A stretch of DNA of 64,000 bases from positions 1,426,001 to 1,490,000 of the forward strand of contig JACZZP010000004.1 in NCBI GenBank assembly GCA_015183035.1, read 5' to 3'. Below the pieces are notes generated by a model that was not told the origin of the DNA, made no database searches, and worked only from the letters and a program-made list of their open reading frames with translations. Of the stretch, positions 13,181 to 24,307 are shown piece after piece. How positions within the stretch are numbered: position 1 is the stretch's first letter; the number at the start of each line of letters is the position of its first letter. This DNA comes from Meloidogyne chitwoodi. Taxonomy: Eukaryota > Nematoda > Chromadorea > Rhabditida > Meloidogynidae. Made by a program: the position numbers and the translations under genes.

Positions 13181-13370
13181 CATACTCATACTTCATACCG
13201 GTTAAAAAAATTGCTCATACATCATACTCATACTTCATACCGACTCATTTTTTCCCTCATACTCATACATCATACCTGCTAATTTTTTCCTTCATACATC
13301 ATACTCATACTCATACCTGCTCTTTTTTTGGCCTCATACCTCATACTCATACATCATACTTTTCATACAT
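13181..13370. repeat. Left subterminal repeat array of the hAT element
   Basis: Irregular units built from CATACTCATAC, CATACATCATAC and TCATACCG/TCATACCTG, separated by short T-rich linkers, occupy about 190 bp just inside the left terminal repeat. In hAT elements such subterminal motifs are known transposase-binding sites; that role is inferred here. Confidence 0.85.
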
Positions 13371-13413
13371 TGAAATATTTTATGCCAGTTTTTCCTTGAA
13401 AAAAATTTTAATA

Positions 13414-15713
13414 TTAAATATCTAAGTAATTTTTGTTAAATGACATTAAAATTCTATTTTTAAGTCGTTTATCTCCGGTTCTTGATTTATGACCAATTGA
13501 ATGAAGTGTCATCTGACTAAACATCCGCTCTACAGAACCTGTTGTTGCAGGAATTGCAAGAATGGATTCTGCAACTTTTCCAAGTATCGAAAACTTCTGA
13601 AAATGTTGTATTATTTAAAAAAAACTTTAAAATACTTTTTTGTTAGCCTGCCAAAATTTAAGAACATCATCACTGTCCAACTCTAAGGATTCAATAAATG
13701 TTAAATATTCATTATATTCCTTAGAAAGTCTGTCCTCAGAAGATTTCGTAATATTTTCAAAATCATGTTTTCTAAAAGATTTAAAAGAAAAATTTATAAA
13801 AAAAAACTTGTAAACAATTTTCATTCCAAATGGAGATTTTTTTGTTTGTAAAGGGGCAGGAGAAGAAACTGAATCGCAAGGTAGCTCATCATATTCTTCT
13901 GGGACGATTAATTTTACCTAAATTATGGAATATTTTTATTATCAAAATTTCTTACTAATTCCTTCATTGCAAATAGCCCTTTCTGTTTTTTTTTCTGCAG
14001 AAACTAAGTAAAAGACACTTGGATCCAATATCGAAGCACATAAAAATACAGGATCTGAATAACGTTCACCTGTTAATTAAATAATTTTAAATGAAACAAG
14101 GCTAAATACCAGATTCTAATATATCACTAAACCGAAATTTAATTCTTGAAATTAAACCAATGCACACTTCAGTTAACGATTTTTTTGCAATAATATTAAG
14201 CGTTTCGATCAAATTTTCCAACCCAGGTAAAAGCAAGGAGATTGTTGGACTTTTTTCTCTTTGAAGTGCTTCAGTAAAACCTATATTTGTGTAAATTATA
14301 CTAACTTCTAACAAACCTTTAAACGGCTCAATAATTTCAATTACTTTGCGCAATAGCTCTGCATCAGCTTTAGAGATCTGACCAAAATCTAGATCAAATG
14401 CAACTTGATTAAGTGAAGGTAGAATATCCAACACACGCTTGTAGGTTAAATGTAAGCTAGACCATCTATATTAAAACAATGATAAAATTTGAGTAAAGAT
14501 ATTATAATATAAAACCTTGTATTTGAAGGAAACAATAACTTCTTTCCAGTAAGTTCCTTTAGCTGCGAAGTTCCAATATGACTTCTCGAAAATTTTATAA
14601 TAACCAAAAAAACCCTCTTACGTAATTCCTTCATTTCTTCATTTTTTTCAAAAATATCTTTTAGCACTAACTGTATTCTGTGTGCTCCACAATAAAAGTG
14701 CTTATTAAATTCAAATCCCATGTTTATTTCCATACAATCACTATAAACTGAGCCTTCATCTGAAAATTTGAACTGTTTTATTTAAAAAATATTTTACAAG
14801 ATTTCATTTCCAATTCTATGTTATTGTCATCAAAAAAAAATTCATTGTCCGAATCATCATCGTGCTCATCACTTTCCACTCTTTCTAATACGTATGGACA
14901 ACTAAACATTTAAATTTTTAGAATACGACTTTAAAAAATTATACAAAAATGCCGATTTCATATTAGCGCCTCCATCGGTAACTTTTCTAAAGATTTTATC
15001 AGTTGGGAATTTAATTTCATCTAAACGATCAAACAGCATTTGTGAAATGTATTGTGACGTATGTGATTCTGACATTTTAATTACGTCAAGACCTAAGAAT
15101 TTTTATAAAAATTCGAAAAATAGTTTAGAAAAACCTATGCAATTAAGACGGCCATTATTATCTACAAAATGAGCAGAAACAGCCATAAAGGATTTCTCCA
15201 TACCCTTAGTCGTGCCAATGTCAATACCAATTGAAAGAAAATTTGGACATGATTTAACCTCAGAAAGTAAACGATCTGTTAGATTCCTCATTTCATCATC
15301 TATTTGTATCGCAAGAGACTTTGAATTTGGAATTGTAAATCCGGGGATCATTTTAAGAAGACGCTTAAGTTAGAAGTTTTAATGAATTATCATTTTAAAA
15401 TAACCTGTAAATATTCATTTTGAAGGTGAAAAACTGGAAAAGTTGAAGTCGAAACATACAAAGCAAAAAGTCTGTTAGACTTAATATTCCTACTTTGAAA
15501 TGGAATAAGACTTTGTTTTTTCTTCTGTTCCTCCTCTTTCTTTTTTATTTCATCAGAATGAACTTTTCTTAAATGTTTAGCAAAATTTGGAATAGATATT
15601 TTTTTAAGACAATAAGGGCATTCTTTTTTTTCTTTTACTTGATCGAATTTTCTTTTTGTAGGCGGTTTATTTAATAATAAAAGATCATCCTCTTCTGACG
15701 ATTCGTCAGTCAT
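13414..15713 (-). CDS. hAT-family transposase
   Basis: Begins at 15,713 with an acidic leader, then a BED-type zinc finger (CPYCLKKISIPNFAKHLRKV). The catalytic core shows SIGIDIGTTKGMEKSF (first Asp), VTDGGANMKSAF (second Asp), CGAHRIQLVLKDIF and TRWSSLHLTYKRV. The C-terminal dimerisation region has FWQANKK and AESILAIPATTGSVERMFS with the third acidic residue, and ends near RILMSFN. It is split by about nine introns of 38-60 bp; all exon joins I checked keep frame, and I saw no premature stop. It moves the surrounding element by cut and paste. The coding sequence looks intact, so this is a candidate autonomous copy. Confidence 0.88.
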
Positions 15714-15830
15714 TTTAAAAAAATATTTAAAAATGATAAAATATAATGAAAGTAAAATAGAAATGATAAATTTTATAAAATATAATTAAAACACAATGCC
15801 AACAAAATGTCAATTTTGGGAAAAACTGCT

Positions 15831-16060
15831 CATACTTCATACTCGTACTCATACCTCATACCGACTAATTTTATCATACTCATACTCATACTTGCACTTT
15901 TTTAGGCCTCATACTCATACTCATACATCATACCGACCATTTTTAGACCTCATACATCATACTCATACTTCATACCTGCCATTTTTTTCCTTCATACTCA
16001 TACTCATACTTCATACCGAGGTATGAGTATGAGTATGAGGTATGAGTATGATTTTGGTAT
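15831..16060. repeat. Right subterminal repeat array of the hAT element
   Basis: The same CATACTCATAC/CATACC units as at the left end and in the same orientation on this strand, except that the last 45 bp switch to the complement (GGTATGAGTATGAG). This makes a local hairpin at about 15,990-16,055. A 76-residue reading frame over the array is a by-product of the repeats. Confidence 0.85.
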
Positions 16061-16117
16061 GACCTTCCAATCACTGTTTATTACTAGGTATATTGATAAA
16101 AATAACGTTCTTTTATT

Positions 16118-19003
16118 TTATTTTTTAAATTAATTAATTAAAAAAAATGAGATTATATTATTTTTATTTATTAATTATTACAACATTAGTACACACATTT
16201 GAAGATATAAATAATAATAATGATATATTTAAATTTAAAAAATATGAAAGGTATAAATAAATTAATTAAATATATTTTTAATAAATATTAAATTTTAGTA
16301 ATTTTCAACAAAATTCTAATACAATTATTGGTTTAAAAAGAGAAAGAAAATTAATAAATAAAAAAATATTTGAATATAGAACTATTTATATTTGTAGTAG
16401 TAAAGAATCATTATTATATAAATTAGAAGGTATTCAAAAATGTCCTAATAATAATAATACTGTTGCTGTTGGACATTATAGAAATGCACAAAATGAAACT
16501 GGGTAAATATAATTTAAAATAATTAAATTAATTAATTATTTATTTATTTAGATGGGGAATTCTTGAAATTGAAACTTTTTCTAATTTTCCTGTAGAAATG
16601 CAAGCATATGCTGCTGGACTTGTTGAGGGTATTTAATTTAATAAAATAAATAAAAATAAATATTTTATTAAAAAAAGGTTTATTAACAAAAATACAAATT
16701 CATTATCATTATTTAAATACAGTTAGTCAATTATGTAAAAATGCAATTAAATATTGTAATAAATTATATAATTATTTAAATATTAATTTAGAATGGATTG
16801 AATCACAAGTTTATTTATTTTAATTTTTATTATTTTTTAATTTTATTTTAAAAGGTTATTATGCCAAAACATAAAACAGATTTATATTGGCGTTATGTTA
16901 ATTTAGTAATTAAATATTTAAATATTTTTTAATAATAATTTTTTTTAATTTTATAATAGACTTATACACAAATTACTGGAATTTATGATGGTTATTTATA
17001 TTTTTTAAATATATTTTAAAATATTTATTTTTTTAAAGGTTATGGACCAGAAAAATTATTTTATTTATCAAGAGTTAGATATTCAATTACTCCAATTTTA
17101 TTAATTCAATTAGCTGGAGATTTTTTTGATTTGGATAGAATTTTTAAAAAACCTAAATTTAATAATAATAATACATCTAATAATCATTGTTCTGGATTTA
17201 TAAAAATACTTGATGGAAATAAAGATATGTTTGTTTTATTTATTTATTTTTTAAATAAATTTATTTATAGATTAATATCACATGTAACAATGCTTGGATA
17301 TAATTCAATGAATAGAATGTTAAAATTATACAAATTTGCTTATGGTAATAAATATAAAAATTATTTTAAATTATTACTTTTTTGTTTAAAGACCCAAAAG
17401 AAGTACCAGGACATACAATTTCAATTTCAAGTTATCCAGGCTCAGTTTCTTCGCAGGATGATTTTACATTAACAAGTAGTGGTTTGGTTAGTTATTTATT
17501 AATATATTTAAATATATTAATTAATTTTATTTAGAATTTTTTTATTTTTTTCAGTTAAGTTTTGAAACAACAATAACTCTTTTTAATGAATCTATTTACT
17601 CTAATGTAAAACCAATTGGTCAACTTCATTGTTGGATTCGTTCCATAATTGCTAATCAATTGGCAAATACAACAAATGATTGGGTGAAAATTTTTGAACG
17701 GTCAGTTTATTTATTTATTTTTTTTGCTATTTTTTAAATAATTTTGAAATTACAAATTCCTGAAATAAAATTCTAAAACTGTTGCCCAAAACTTGTAAAA
17801 TTTTTGAATTATTTAGTTATAATTCTGGAACATTAAATAATCAGTGGATGGCAAGTATTTTTATTTTTTAGATTTAAATACAGCATAGTCACTGTTACAA
17901 AGTTATTTATTTGTAACCAGTTAATTAAATCATTTCTATATCATTGCTAATGATTGTTTCTAAATAAATTTAATAATTATAAAATATTTTTTTAATAAAT
18001 TTTTTTTAAATAAATTGCAGATTCTTGATTATAAATTATTTAAACCAGAACAAGAATTACCTAAAAATAATTTATTTTGGATACTTGAACAAATTCCGTA
18101 AATATATATATTAATTTATTTTTAAATAATTCTTTATTTTTTAAAAAAGTGGAACAATAGTAAGCAGAGATATGACTTGGTTTTTAAGAAAATATGGATA
18201 TTGGCCATCATATAATATTCCATTTTTAAAGAAAATATCTGATTTAGGTGGATTTACTCAAAAAGCAAATATTAATAATTGGTATCGTTGGGGTTATTCT
18301 CCTAGAGCTAAAATATTTCATAGAGATCATAATAAAGTTAAAGATATGAAAACATTAAAAGAATTAATGAGGTAATAAAATATTTAATTAATTAATTAAT
18401 TAATTAAAAATAAATAAAGAAGAATTTAATTAATTATTTAAAAATAAATATTTTAATAAATTAATAATTTGTTCACATTAATTTAAAATAATATTATTAT
18501 TTTATATTTTTAAATAGATATAATGATTATAAAAATGATGAATATTCTCGTTGTAAATGTCAACCACCATATACAGCAGATGTTTTTTTAATAATAAATA
18601 AATAAATAATTAATTTTAAAAGGGAGGTATTTCTACAAGAAGTGATTTAAATCCATTAAATGGAATTTGGGAATTACCAGATATGGGATTTAAAAATGAA
18701 GGAACTATTGATTATAAAGGAACTAATTATAAACTTTTTAATCAATTTAGCTTTGAAGTTTAATTTTTTTAAATAATTATTTTTTAAAATATTTATTTTT
18801 AGGTAATTGGTGGTCCAATTTATGGAGGTCAAAGTAATTTACCTCCTTTTAAGTTTGTTTATATTTATTTATTTAATTATTAATTTAAAGTTGGGCAAAT
18901 ACAACAATTAATACTTTACATTATGGACAACCTATAATTTGGAAATTTAACAATTTTATAATTGAATGGCAAACTAAACTTGATAATATTATTTAAATAT
19001 TTA
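16118..19003 (+). repeat. Right arm of the inverted duplication carrying the phospholipase B-like gene
   Basis: Inverted partner of 6795-9525. The sequence is near-identical except for a block at about 17,260-17,987, which is both longer than and diverged from its counterpart. The arm starts 34 bp inside the hAT target duplication, so the transposon lies in the spacer of the inverted repeat. Confidence 0.85.
16147..18996 (+). CDS. Phospholipase B-like (PLBD/lamina ancestor family) protein, copy B
   Basis: Mirror copy of the minus-strand gene at 6802-9496, with the same signal peptide, exon order and stop. The central exons encode the canonical SSYPGSVSSQDDFTLTSSGL, as in typical PLBD proteins, and the nucleophile region HCSGFIKILDG is kept. 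Introns in the diverged block are longer than in copy A, for example before LDYKLFKPEQELP. It is probably a secreted or lysosomal hydrolase with unknown substrate. Whether both copies are expressed cannot be judged from sequence. Confidence 0.85.
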
Positions 19004-20200
19004 TTTTATTAATTTTTATTTAAATTTTAACAAATTTAATAAAAATCAACAAATTATATTATTTTCAAAGTAAATCTATTTCTTCTTTGTACATCTTTCT
19101 GTCTTCAATCATTTGCCATTTTATTTAATTTAATTTTCAGAGAAAAATAAATTCTTTTTTTAAAAGTTATACAAATTATTTTAAATATTTTAATTATTAG
19201 AATTGAATTATTTTTTTAAATTTAATTTTAATAATAATTTTATGTTGGAGGAGGAAAAAGAATAATAATTACTTCAATTTCTTCACAATTTGCTCCAAGT
19301 CCATTTATTGATGTAATAAACATTATTTTTGAAGAAATAAAAAAATGAAAAAAATTTAACTATTTAAACTATTTTTTAAATTTTTTTAAAATTTTTATTG
19401 CTTTATAATTATAATATAATTTTTATAAATTGAATTAATTATAGGTATATTACCACACATTTTTACTTTAATAAATAAATAATTAATTATGTTTTACCTT
19501 TTCTTTTAATAAAATTTATTATTATTTTTTCAAAATACACCTACTTAAATTTTGGATTTAATTTAATTTAAAATTATTATTTACATACCTTTGCAAAAAA
19601 TAAATTATTTATTTAACTATAGCAATAAGACTAACAGACAAAAATTAAAAGTGACGTTTATTTATATTTTTTTTGCGTTTAGGTTTAAAATTTTAATTTT
19701 TTAAAAATATATTGTAAAGTTCAAATTGTAAAATAAAATAATATTTTCTTATAAAATAAATTTATTATCTATTTATTATTTTTTGCAAAATCTTAACAAA
19801 TAGGTAAAAATTAAAATAAATATCGGTTTAAATTTTTTTATTTTTTTTTTAACAATCATTTTTCCGGAATTTCTTTTTAAAAATATTTGTTCTAAAGAAA
19901 TTACAAATTTGTAAAAAAATGACGTGAGGTGATTGTTTCCGTTTTTTATTCATTGCTTATTTTTAAAGGAAATAAAAATACCTAAAAATTAAATGTTTTA
20001 TTACTGAGCAAAATAAAATGTTTCAACAATGCAAAGGACAAATAAGTGAAAAAACAGGTGATTACTAAGGATTTTTGGATGAGACAAAAAAAAAGTATTA
20101 GAGATCATAAATATATAAGGGTATATATATATATAAAAATAAATAAAAATAAAAACAAAAAATTATTTTAAAAATAACAATAAAAATAATATTTAAAAAA
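18997..20200. other. Intergenic AT-rich stretch
   Basis: About 1.2 kb after the phospholipase B-like gene. A 100-bp open stretch at about 19,245-19,348 (GGGKRIIITSISSQFAPSP) has neither a start codon nor a splice acceptor and is not called. A TATATAAGGG sequence near 20,113 may be the promoter of the first micropeptide ORF. Confidence 0.4.
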
Positions 20201-20284
20201 ATGTTTTTTTTTAATAATAATGGAAATGTTGAATATTCAGAACTTGAAGCAATGTTATTAGCTAACTTTCCACCCCCTGTATAA
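20201..20284 (+). CDS. Micropeptide ORF 1 (27 residues, FPPP family)
   Basis: A 27-codon ATG-to-stop frame, MFFFNNNGNVEYSELEAMLL..., ending ANFPPPV. The second half matches two other tiny ORFs at 21,063 and 41,515 (pattern: acidic, ELxx[ML]LL, two residues, FPP, then two residues and stop). There is no signal peptide or membrane helix. A poly-A-rich leader precedes the ATG, and a TATA-rich stretch lies about 70 bp upstream. I know of no family with this motif; function unknown. Confidence 0.55.
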   Translation: MFFFNNNGNVEYSELEAMLLANFPPPV

Positions 20285-21062
20285 TAATTATATATTTTAT
20301 ATTTATTATTGAAAATTAATTAATTAACAAAGTAATCTCTTAAAATTTATGCTTTTCAAAATTATTGAAAAAACAACAACAACAATTATTATTATTTATT
20401 ATTATTTACAAAAAAGTATAAAAGATGATGATGAAAATATGTAATTTTGTGCAATAATAATATTTTGTTTTTATTATTTATTTAACAATCGAATAATAAA
20501 TATATATTGATCTCTATTATGTAAATAATATTTAAAATAAAACTTTTTTAATTAAATAAAATATATTTTAATATTTATAACATTTAAAAATTAAAATATA
20601 ATATATATTTTTAATTAATAATTTATCTTAAATTTAAAATAAAAATTTTTAATTTTGTATTTGACGTTATTTAATTAAACAAATAGGTTAAATGTTCTAT
20701 TTAATTCGTTTGTTTTAATTCTTTTTAAGTACAAATTTATCAATTAATTATTTACTAAACTTTCTTTTTAAAGTTTAAACGGAAATTTAAAAGAATTACG
20801 CAAATTGATAAAAAATAGGTTAAAGGAAATGAGTAAGAAAAAAGAGAATTTGATAAAAAATAAGACAAATTTTGCAAAAGAAATCTAAAAAAAGAAATAA
20901 AACAAAAAGTTGACAAATTTTTTATTATTAGTAAGGATATAAGGATATTACTATTTATTTTTAAATTAAAATTTTATTTAAATATATAAATGAATTAAAT
21001 TTTTAAAATAAATATTATTTTATATAATTCACATTTATTTTAATAAAATTTAAAAAATAAAA
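20285..21062. other. Spacer between micropeptide ORFs 1 and 2
   Basis: About 780 bp of AT-rich sequence. I see no further feature. Confidence 0.4.
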
Positions 21063-21137
21063 ATGAATTCTTCTTTTTGTCTTAGCGCTGAAGAATTAAG
21101 AAATATTTTATTGGCTGATTTTCCTCCTCCAACATAA
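21063..21137 (+). CDS. Micropeptide ORF 2 (24 residues, FPPP family)
   Basis: A 24-codon frame, MNSSFCLSAEELRNILLADF, ending PPPT. The core EELRNILLADFPPP aligns with SELEAMLLANFPPP of ORF 1 and EELEALLLSLFPPL of ORF 3. The N-termini are unrelated. It lies 430 bp left of the Polinton insertion point. The conserved acidic-leucine-FPP tail at the very C-terminus is the evidence that this is a gene; no function can be assigned. Confidence 0.55.
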   Translation: MNSSFCLSAEELRNILLADFPPPT

Positions 21138-21563
21138 AAACAAAAATGTTTTTTTTTATTTTAACTACAAAAAATAATTAAAAAAGAGTTATTGTTATAA
21201 TCATTAAAGTCTTCTTATAATTTAAATTTTAAATGAAAAGACTACTAAAAATTGATTTTAACGACAAATTAAAGAAAAAATATCTGAAAGAATTAATTGA
21301 AGAAAATGAAATAAAATGATAAAAGAAAATTAAATTATTTATTTTGATATTTTAATTATTTTTATTTAATATATGTCTGTACATAATAAAAAAATAAAAA
21401 ATAAAATGCTTTTATTTATTTTTAAAAATAGATACATATCTATGATGGCATTTTATTTATTTAAATAAAATGTACATTAAAATGTTTGTATTTTAATACC
21501 ATTTTTTATTAAAAATAAAGTGAAAAATTGAATATTTGAGTAAATTTAATTATGTTTAATATA
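21138..21563. other. Spacer between micropeptide ORF 2 and the Polinton target site
   Basis: AT-rich, no feature seen. It ends at the Polinton target duplication TTTATT (21,564-21,569). Confidence 0.4.
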
Positions 21564-21569
21564 TTTATT

Positions 21570-21603
21570 AGTAGTATATAGTCTACTTTTATGAACATTT
21601 TTT
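21570..21603 (+). repeat. Polinton left terminal inverted repeat
   Basis: Thirty-four bases beginning AGTAGTATATAGTC and ending in six T; the exact complement is at the right end. It directly follows the TTTATT target duplication. Confidence 0.92.
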
Positions 21604-21639
21604 AAATTTAGAATTTAAAAAATATTCATAAAAGTAGAC
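21581..21639. repeat. Near-perfect palindrome inside the Polinton left end
   Basis: GTCTACTTTTATGAA (from 21,581) and its complement ending at 21,639 form about 29-bp arms with one mismatch and essentially no loop. The left arm belongs to the terminal repeat; the right arm is an extra inverted copy absent from the right terminus. Confidence 0.85.
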
Positions 21640-23031
21640 AAAAAATAAATTTAATATTATAAAATAATTAAATATTTTTATTTTTAATAAATTAAATAAA
21701 TTTACTTCTACATAATAAGTGTCGGCAAAGAATGATTAATTAAATGAAGAATTTATTGTTGGAGAAGAAATAAACAAAAATTAAATTAAAAAATTATTAT
21801 CTTGTAAATAAATACTTATTTTTAATTTAAATAAAATATATATTTACAAAATAATTATCTTTAATTTAAAAATTAATTTTAATAAAATAAATCATATTTA
21901 AAAAATTTGCAGCCAATTTTAATAAATTAAATTAATTTAATCATAAAAATTCCACTATATTCTAATTAAAGTTATAATGGGAAAAATAATAATTAAATAA
22001 CTTTTCATTTTTAAATAAATATGTTAATTAATAAAAAAATAATCAGGCAAATAAATCAACAAATATATTGTAATTATTTTTTAAATATTTTAGATTATAG
22101 GGGCTAACTATTTAGTTCAAAATTAGGTAAAAAACACAAAAAAAATTAAAAAATGAAAATTTAATATTAAATAATACAGAAAAAAATAAAATATTATTTT
22201 ATATATATAGTCAATTTTTTTAGAAAAAAATGAAACTTTTATTAAATGATATATAAAAATGCGCAAATTTTTACAAATTACTCGAGAAAAGAAACCTGTA
22301 CAAAATATGTAAAAGGAAAAATTAAAAAAAAATAAATAAAAAATGGTCAAAAATATAAAGATTTATATATATAAGTACATATATATCTGAAAATAGACAA
22401 GAATATAAAATTTTATATTTTACAAAAAATTAAAAATAAAATTTATATATTTATATTATTCAAAAAAATTATAAAGAGAAAGCGGATATAAAGATGTATA
22501 TTTAAACGAGTAAATTTAAACAAAATTAACATTTTTAAAAAATATTTATAAATAAATTTTTATTAATTCCTAATTAATATAATAATAAAATAAAAATTAA
22601 TTTCAATAAACAATTTTATAATATATATTTTTTAAATTTTTTCAAAGCAAATTTTAAAATAAATTTAAAAAATTTAATTTATCTAAATTTAAAATGACAA
22701 GAATTTTCGGAAAAAGGTATAGCGATAAATGTTTAATAAATTCCAAATTTGATTTATATTAAAATCTTTGAGTTTTTTTAATCATTTTAAGAATACCAAT
22801 ATATTTCATTGTTCATAAACCTGGTTCTCGAATTCTAATCATTATATTTTTAAATAAATAACAGATTCGATTCAGCTTTTCGAGCTCTTTCGAAAGGTAC
22901 CAAATTCAGTATAATTTCTCAGAGGGACAAAAAATGTTCATTATTAATAGAAAAGATTAATATATAAATTTTGACTTTAAATATTTAATTTAATTAAGAC
23001 GTCTTGGCAAAGTGCAAAAAGAGGAAATAAA
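21640..23031. other. Polinton interior with no confident gene
   Basis: About 1.4 kb, AT-rich. An open stretch at about 22,864-22,975 (FDSAFRALSKGTKFSIISQR) could be an upstream exon of the zinc-finger gene, but no in-frame splice to it was found. Long A/T runs make the minus-strand hydrophobic frame at 22,123-22,350 meaningless. Confidence 0.4.
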
Positions 23032-23536
23032 GATGAAAACTGCAATTACAAAGCTAGTAGATGGCTCTAGCTGTCTACAAATTACAAAAGGCTACAAAAA
23101 ATTTTGTAATATGTGTAATAAAATTATTGAGAAAAATTATGTAACTCATAGTTACATGCACTTACAAATCGATATCTTTGAATGCAAAACCTGTTACATA
23201 GTTTGATCAAAATATAGAAATTATAATAATATAACATTTTTTAGGGTGGGAATGATATAAAAATTATAAAAAAACACACTGAGGAATTTCATGGGAAAAA
23301 AAGTGAGCTTTACGACAAGCGCTTTTTCTTTTTTGAGGAAATTAAAGTAAAAATTAAATTTAATTAAAAAAAATATAAAAAATTTATTTATTAAAAATTA
23401 TACAAAAATATTAAATTTAATTAATATTATATTTTAAAAATTATTTTTTTAGAAAAATTTGAAAAAATGTTATCCTAAATCATTTATTGACTGTCAAATT
23501 CCAACAATAGAAGTTAAAAATAATAAAAAAAAATAA
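23032..23536 (+). CDS. Small two-finger C2H2 zinc-finger protein
   Basis: Three exons (23,032-23,200; about 23,244-23,347; about 23,453-23,536) join in frame to about 117 residues. Two C2H2-like fingers are visible: C25-x2-C28-x10-H39-x3-H43 and C51-x2-C54-x12-H67-x4-H72, the second split by an intron. The C-terminus is KNLKKCYPKSF...IPTIEV. The start is uncertain because the frame is open for seven more codons upstream. It lies inside the Polinton. The target, nucleic acid or protein, is unknown. Confidence 0.5.
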
Positions 23537-24307
23537 ATATTAATTAAAAATTTAAAATTAAGGATATTTATCAAATCGAAGATAAATTTACCAAATTTTA
23601 TGTGAAATATACTGTTGATAGCGCAAACAGAAACTGGAAAAAAAACTATAATAAAATAAATAAAAAATTTAAAGAAAAGAATGCAATAAAAATTTAATTT
23701 AAAAAAATCGTAAAAAAAACTTAAAATTGTAAAAAATTTATGTTTTTTAATTTTTATTTGTACATAATAAATAAACTTAAATAAAATATTTTTCAAAAGG
23801 TAATTTTACTCTTTTTCCACCTCCACTTTTTTTAAAGTTTATAAAGGTTTTAATATAAAAATTTTTAAATAAGTTCAAATAGAAAATTTTTTAAAATGCT
23901 AATTTATTTTAAATATTTTTGCTTCTAATTTTGTTATTATATGTATTATATATTTATTAATAGTACTTTTTAACTTTTTAATTAAATATATATTATTTAA
24001 TAAAATTTATTTTTTCTATTTTCCATAAGTTATTTCCTTTTAAAGAAAAATAATAATAAATATAAAATTAATTTTTTCGAAAAAAAATGTCATCTAATAT
24101 TATTTTTAATATTCTTAATTTATAAATCAGCTGCTTCTAGTACTTCTATATTAATAATAATTTTACTTTAAAAATATTTTTCTACTATTTTTTGCCTTTT
24201 ACAATAGGTTATATTTTTATTTTAAAAAATAATTGTTTTGAATATTTTTAACTTTTTAAAATATTTTGAAAAAAATTATAAATAATTGTACTTTTTTAAA
24301 AAAATAT
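23537..24307. other. Polinton interior, no gene seen
   Basis: AT-rich filler between the zinc-finger gene and the receptor-like fragment. The apparent minus-strand frame at 23,494-23,796 is low-complexity Phe/Ile/Lys. Confidence 0.4.

Larger units (their letters stand above)
13155..16076 (-). mobile_element. Complete hAT DNA transposon
   Basis: A 2,922-bp element. The ends are CAGTGATTGGAA (13,155-13,166) and its exact complement (16,065-16,076), flanked by identical 8-bp direct repeats TTTATTAC at 13,147-13,154 and 16,077-16,084. CAGTG termini and an 8-bp duplication are diagnostic for hAT. It encodes one minus-strand, intron-split transposase, and both ends carry dense arrays of CATACTCATAC/CATACC units. 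Intact ends, an exact duplication and open reading frames suggest recent insertion. Confidence 0.95.

Noticed and set aside
13181..13370. Possible satellite or CRISPR-like array
   Set aside because: Units are irregular, lack spacers and lie just inside a hAT terminal repeat; they are subterminal transposon repeats.
13501..13824. Plus-strand ORF opposite the hAT transposase C-terminus
   Set aside because: Antisense shadow of the transposase dimerisation region.
15796..16026. 76-codon plus-strand ORF rich in TSYR/HTHTSY
   Set aside because: It is a translation of the hAT subterminal CATACTCATAC array; no coding features.
19245..19348. Open stretch GGGKRIIITSISSQFAPSP, near the micropeptide ORFs
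   Set aside because: No in-frame ATG, no splice acceptor, and no shared motif with the FPPP family.
22123..22350. 75-codon Phe/Ile-rich minus-strand ORF
   Set aside because: Low-complexity translation of A/T runs, no start context or homologue pattern. The similar frame at 23,494-23,796 is rejected for the same reason.
23800..23860. TLFPPPLF stretch resembling the micropeptide tail
   Set aside because: No ATG in frame and the frame continues past the proline run, unlike the three family members.
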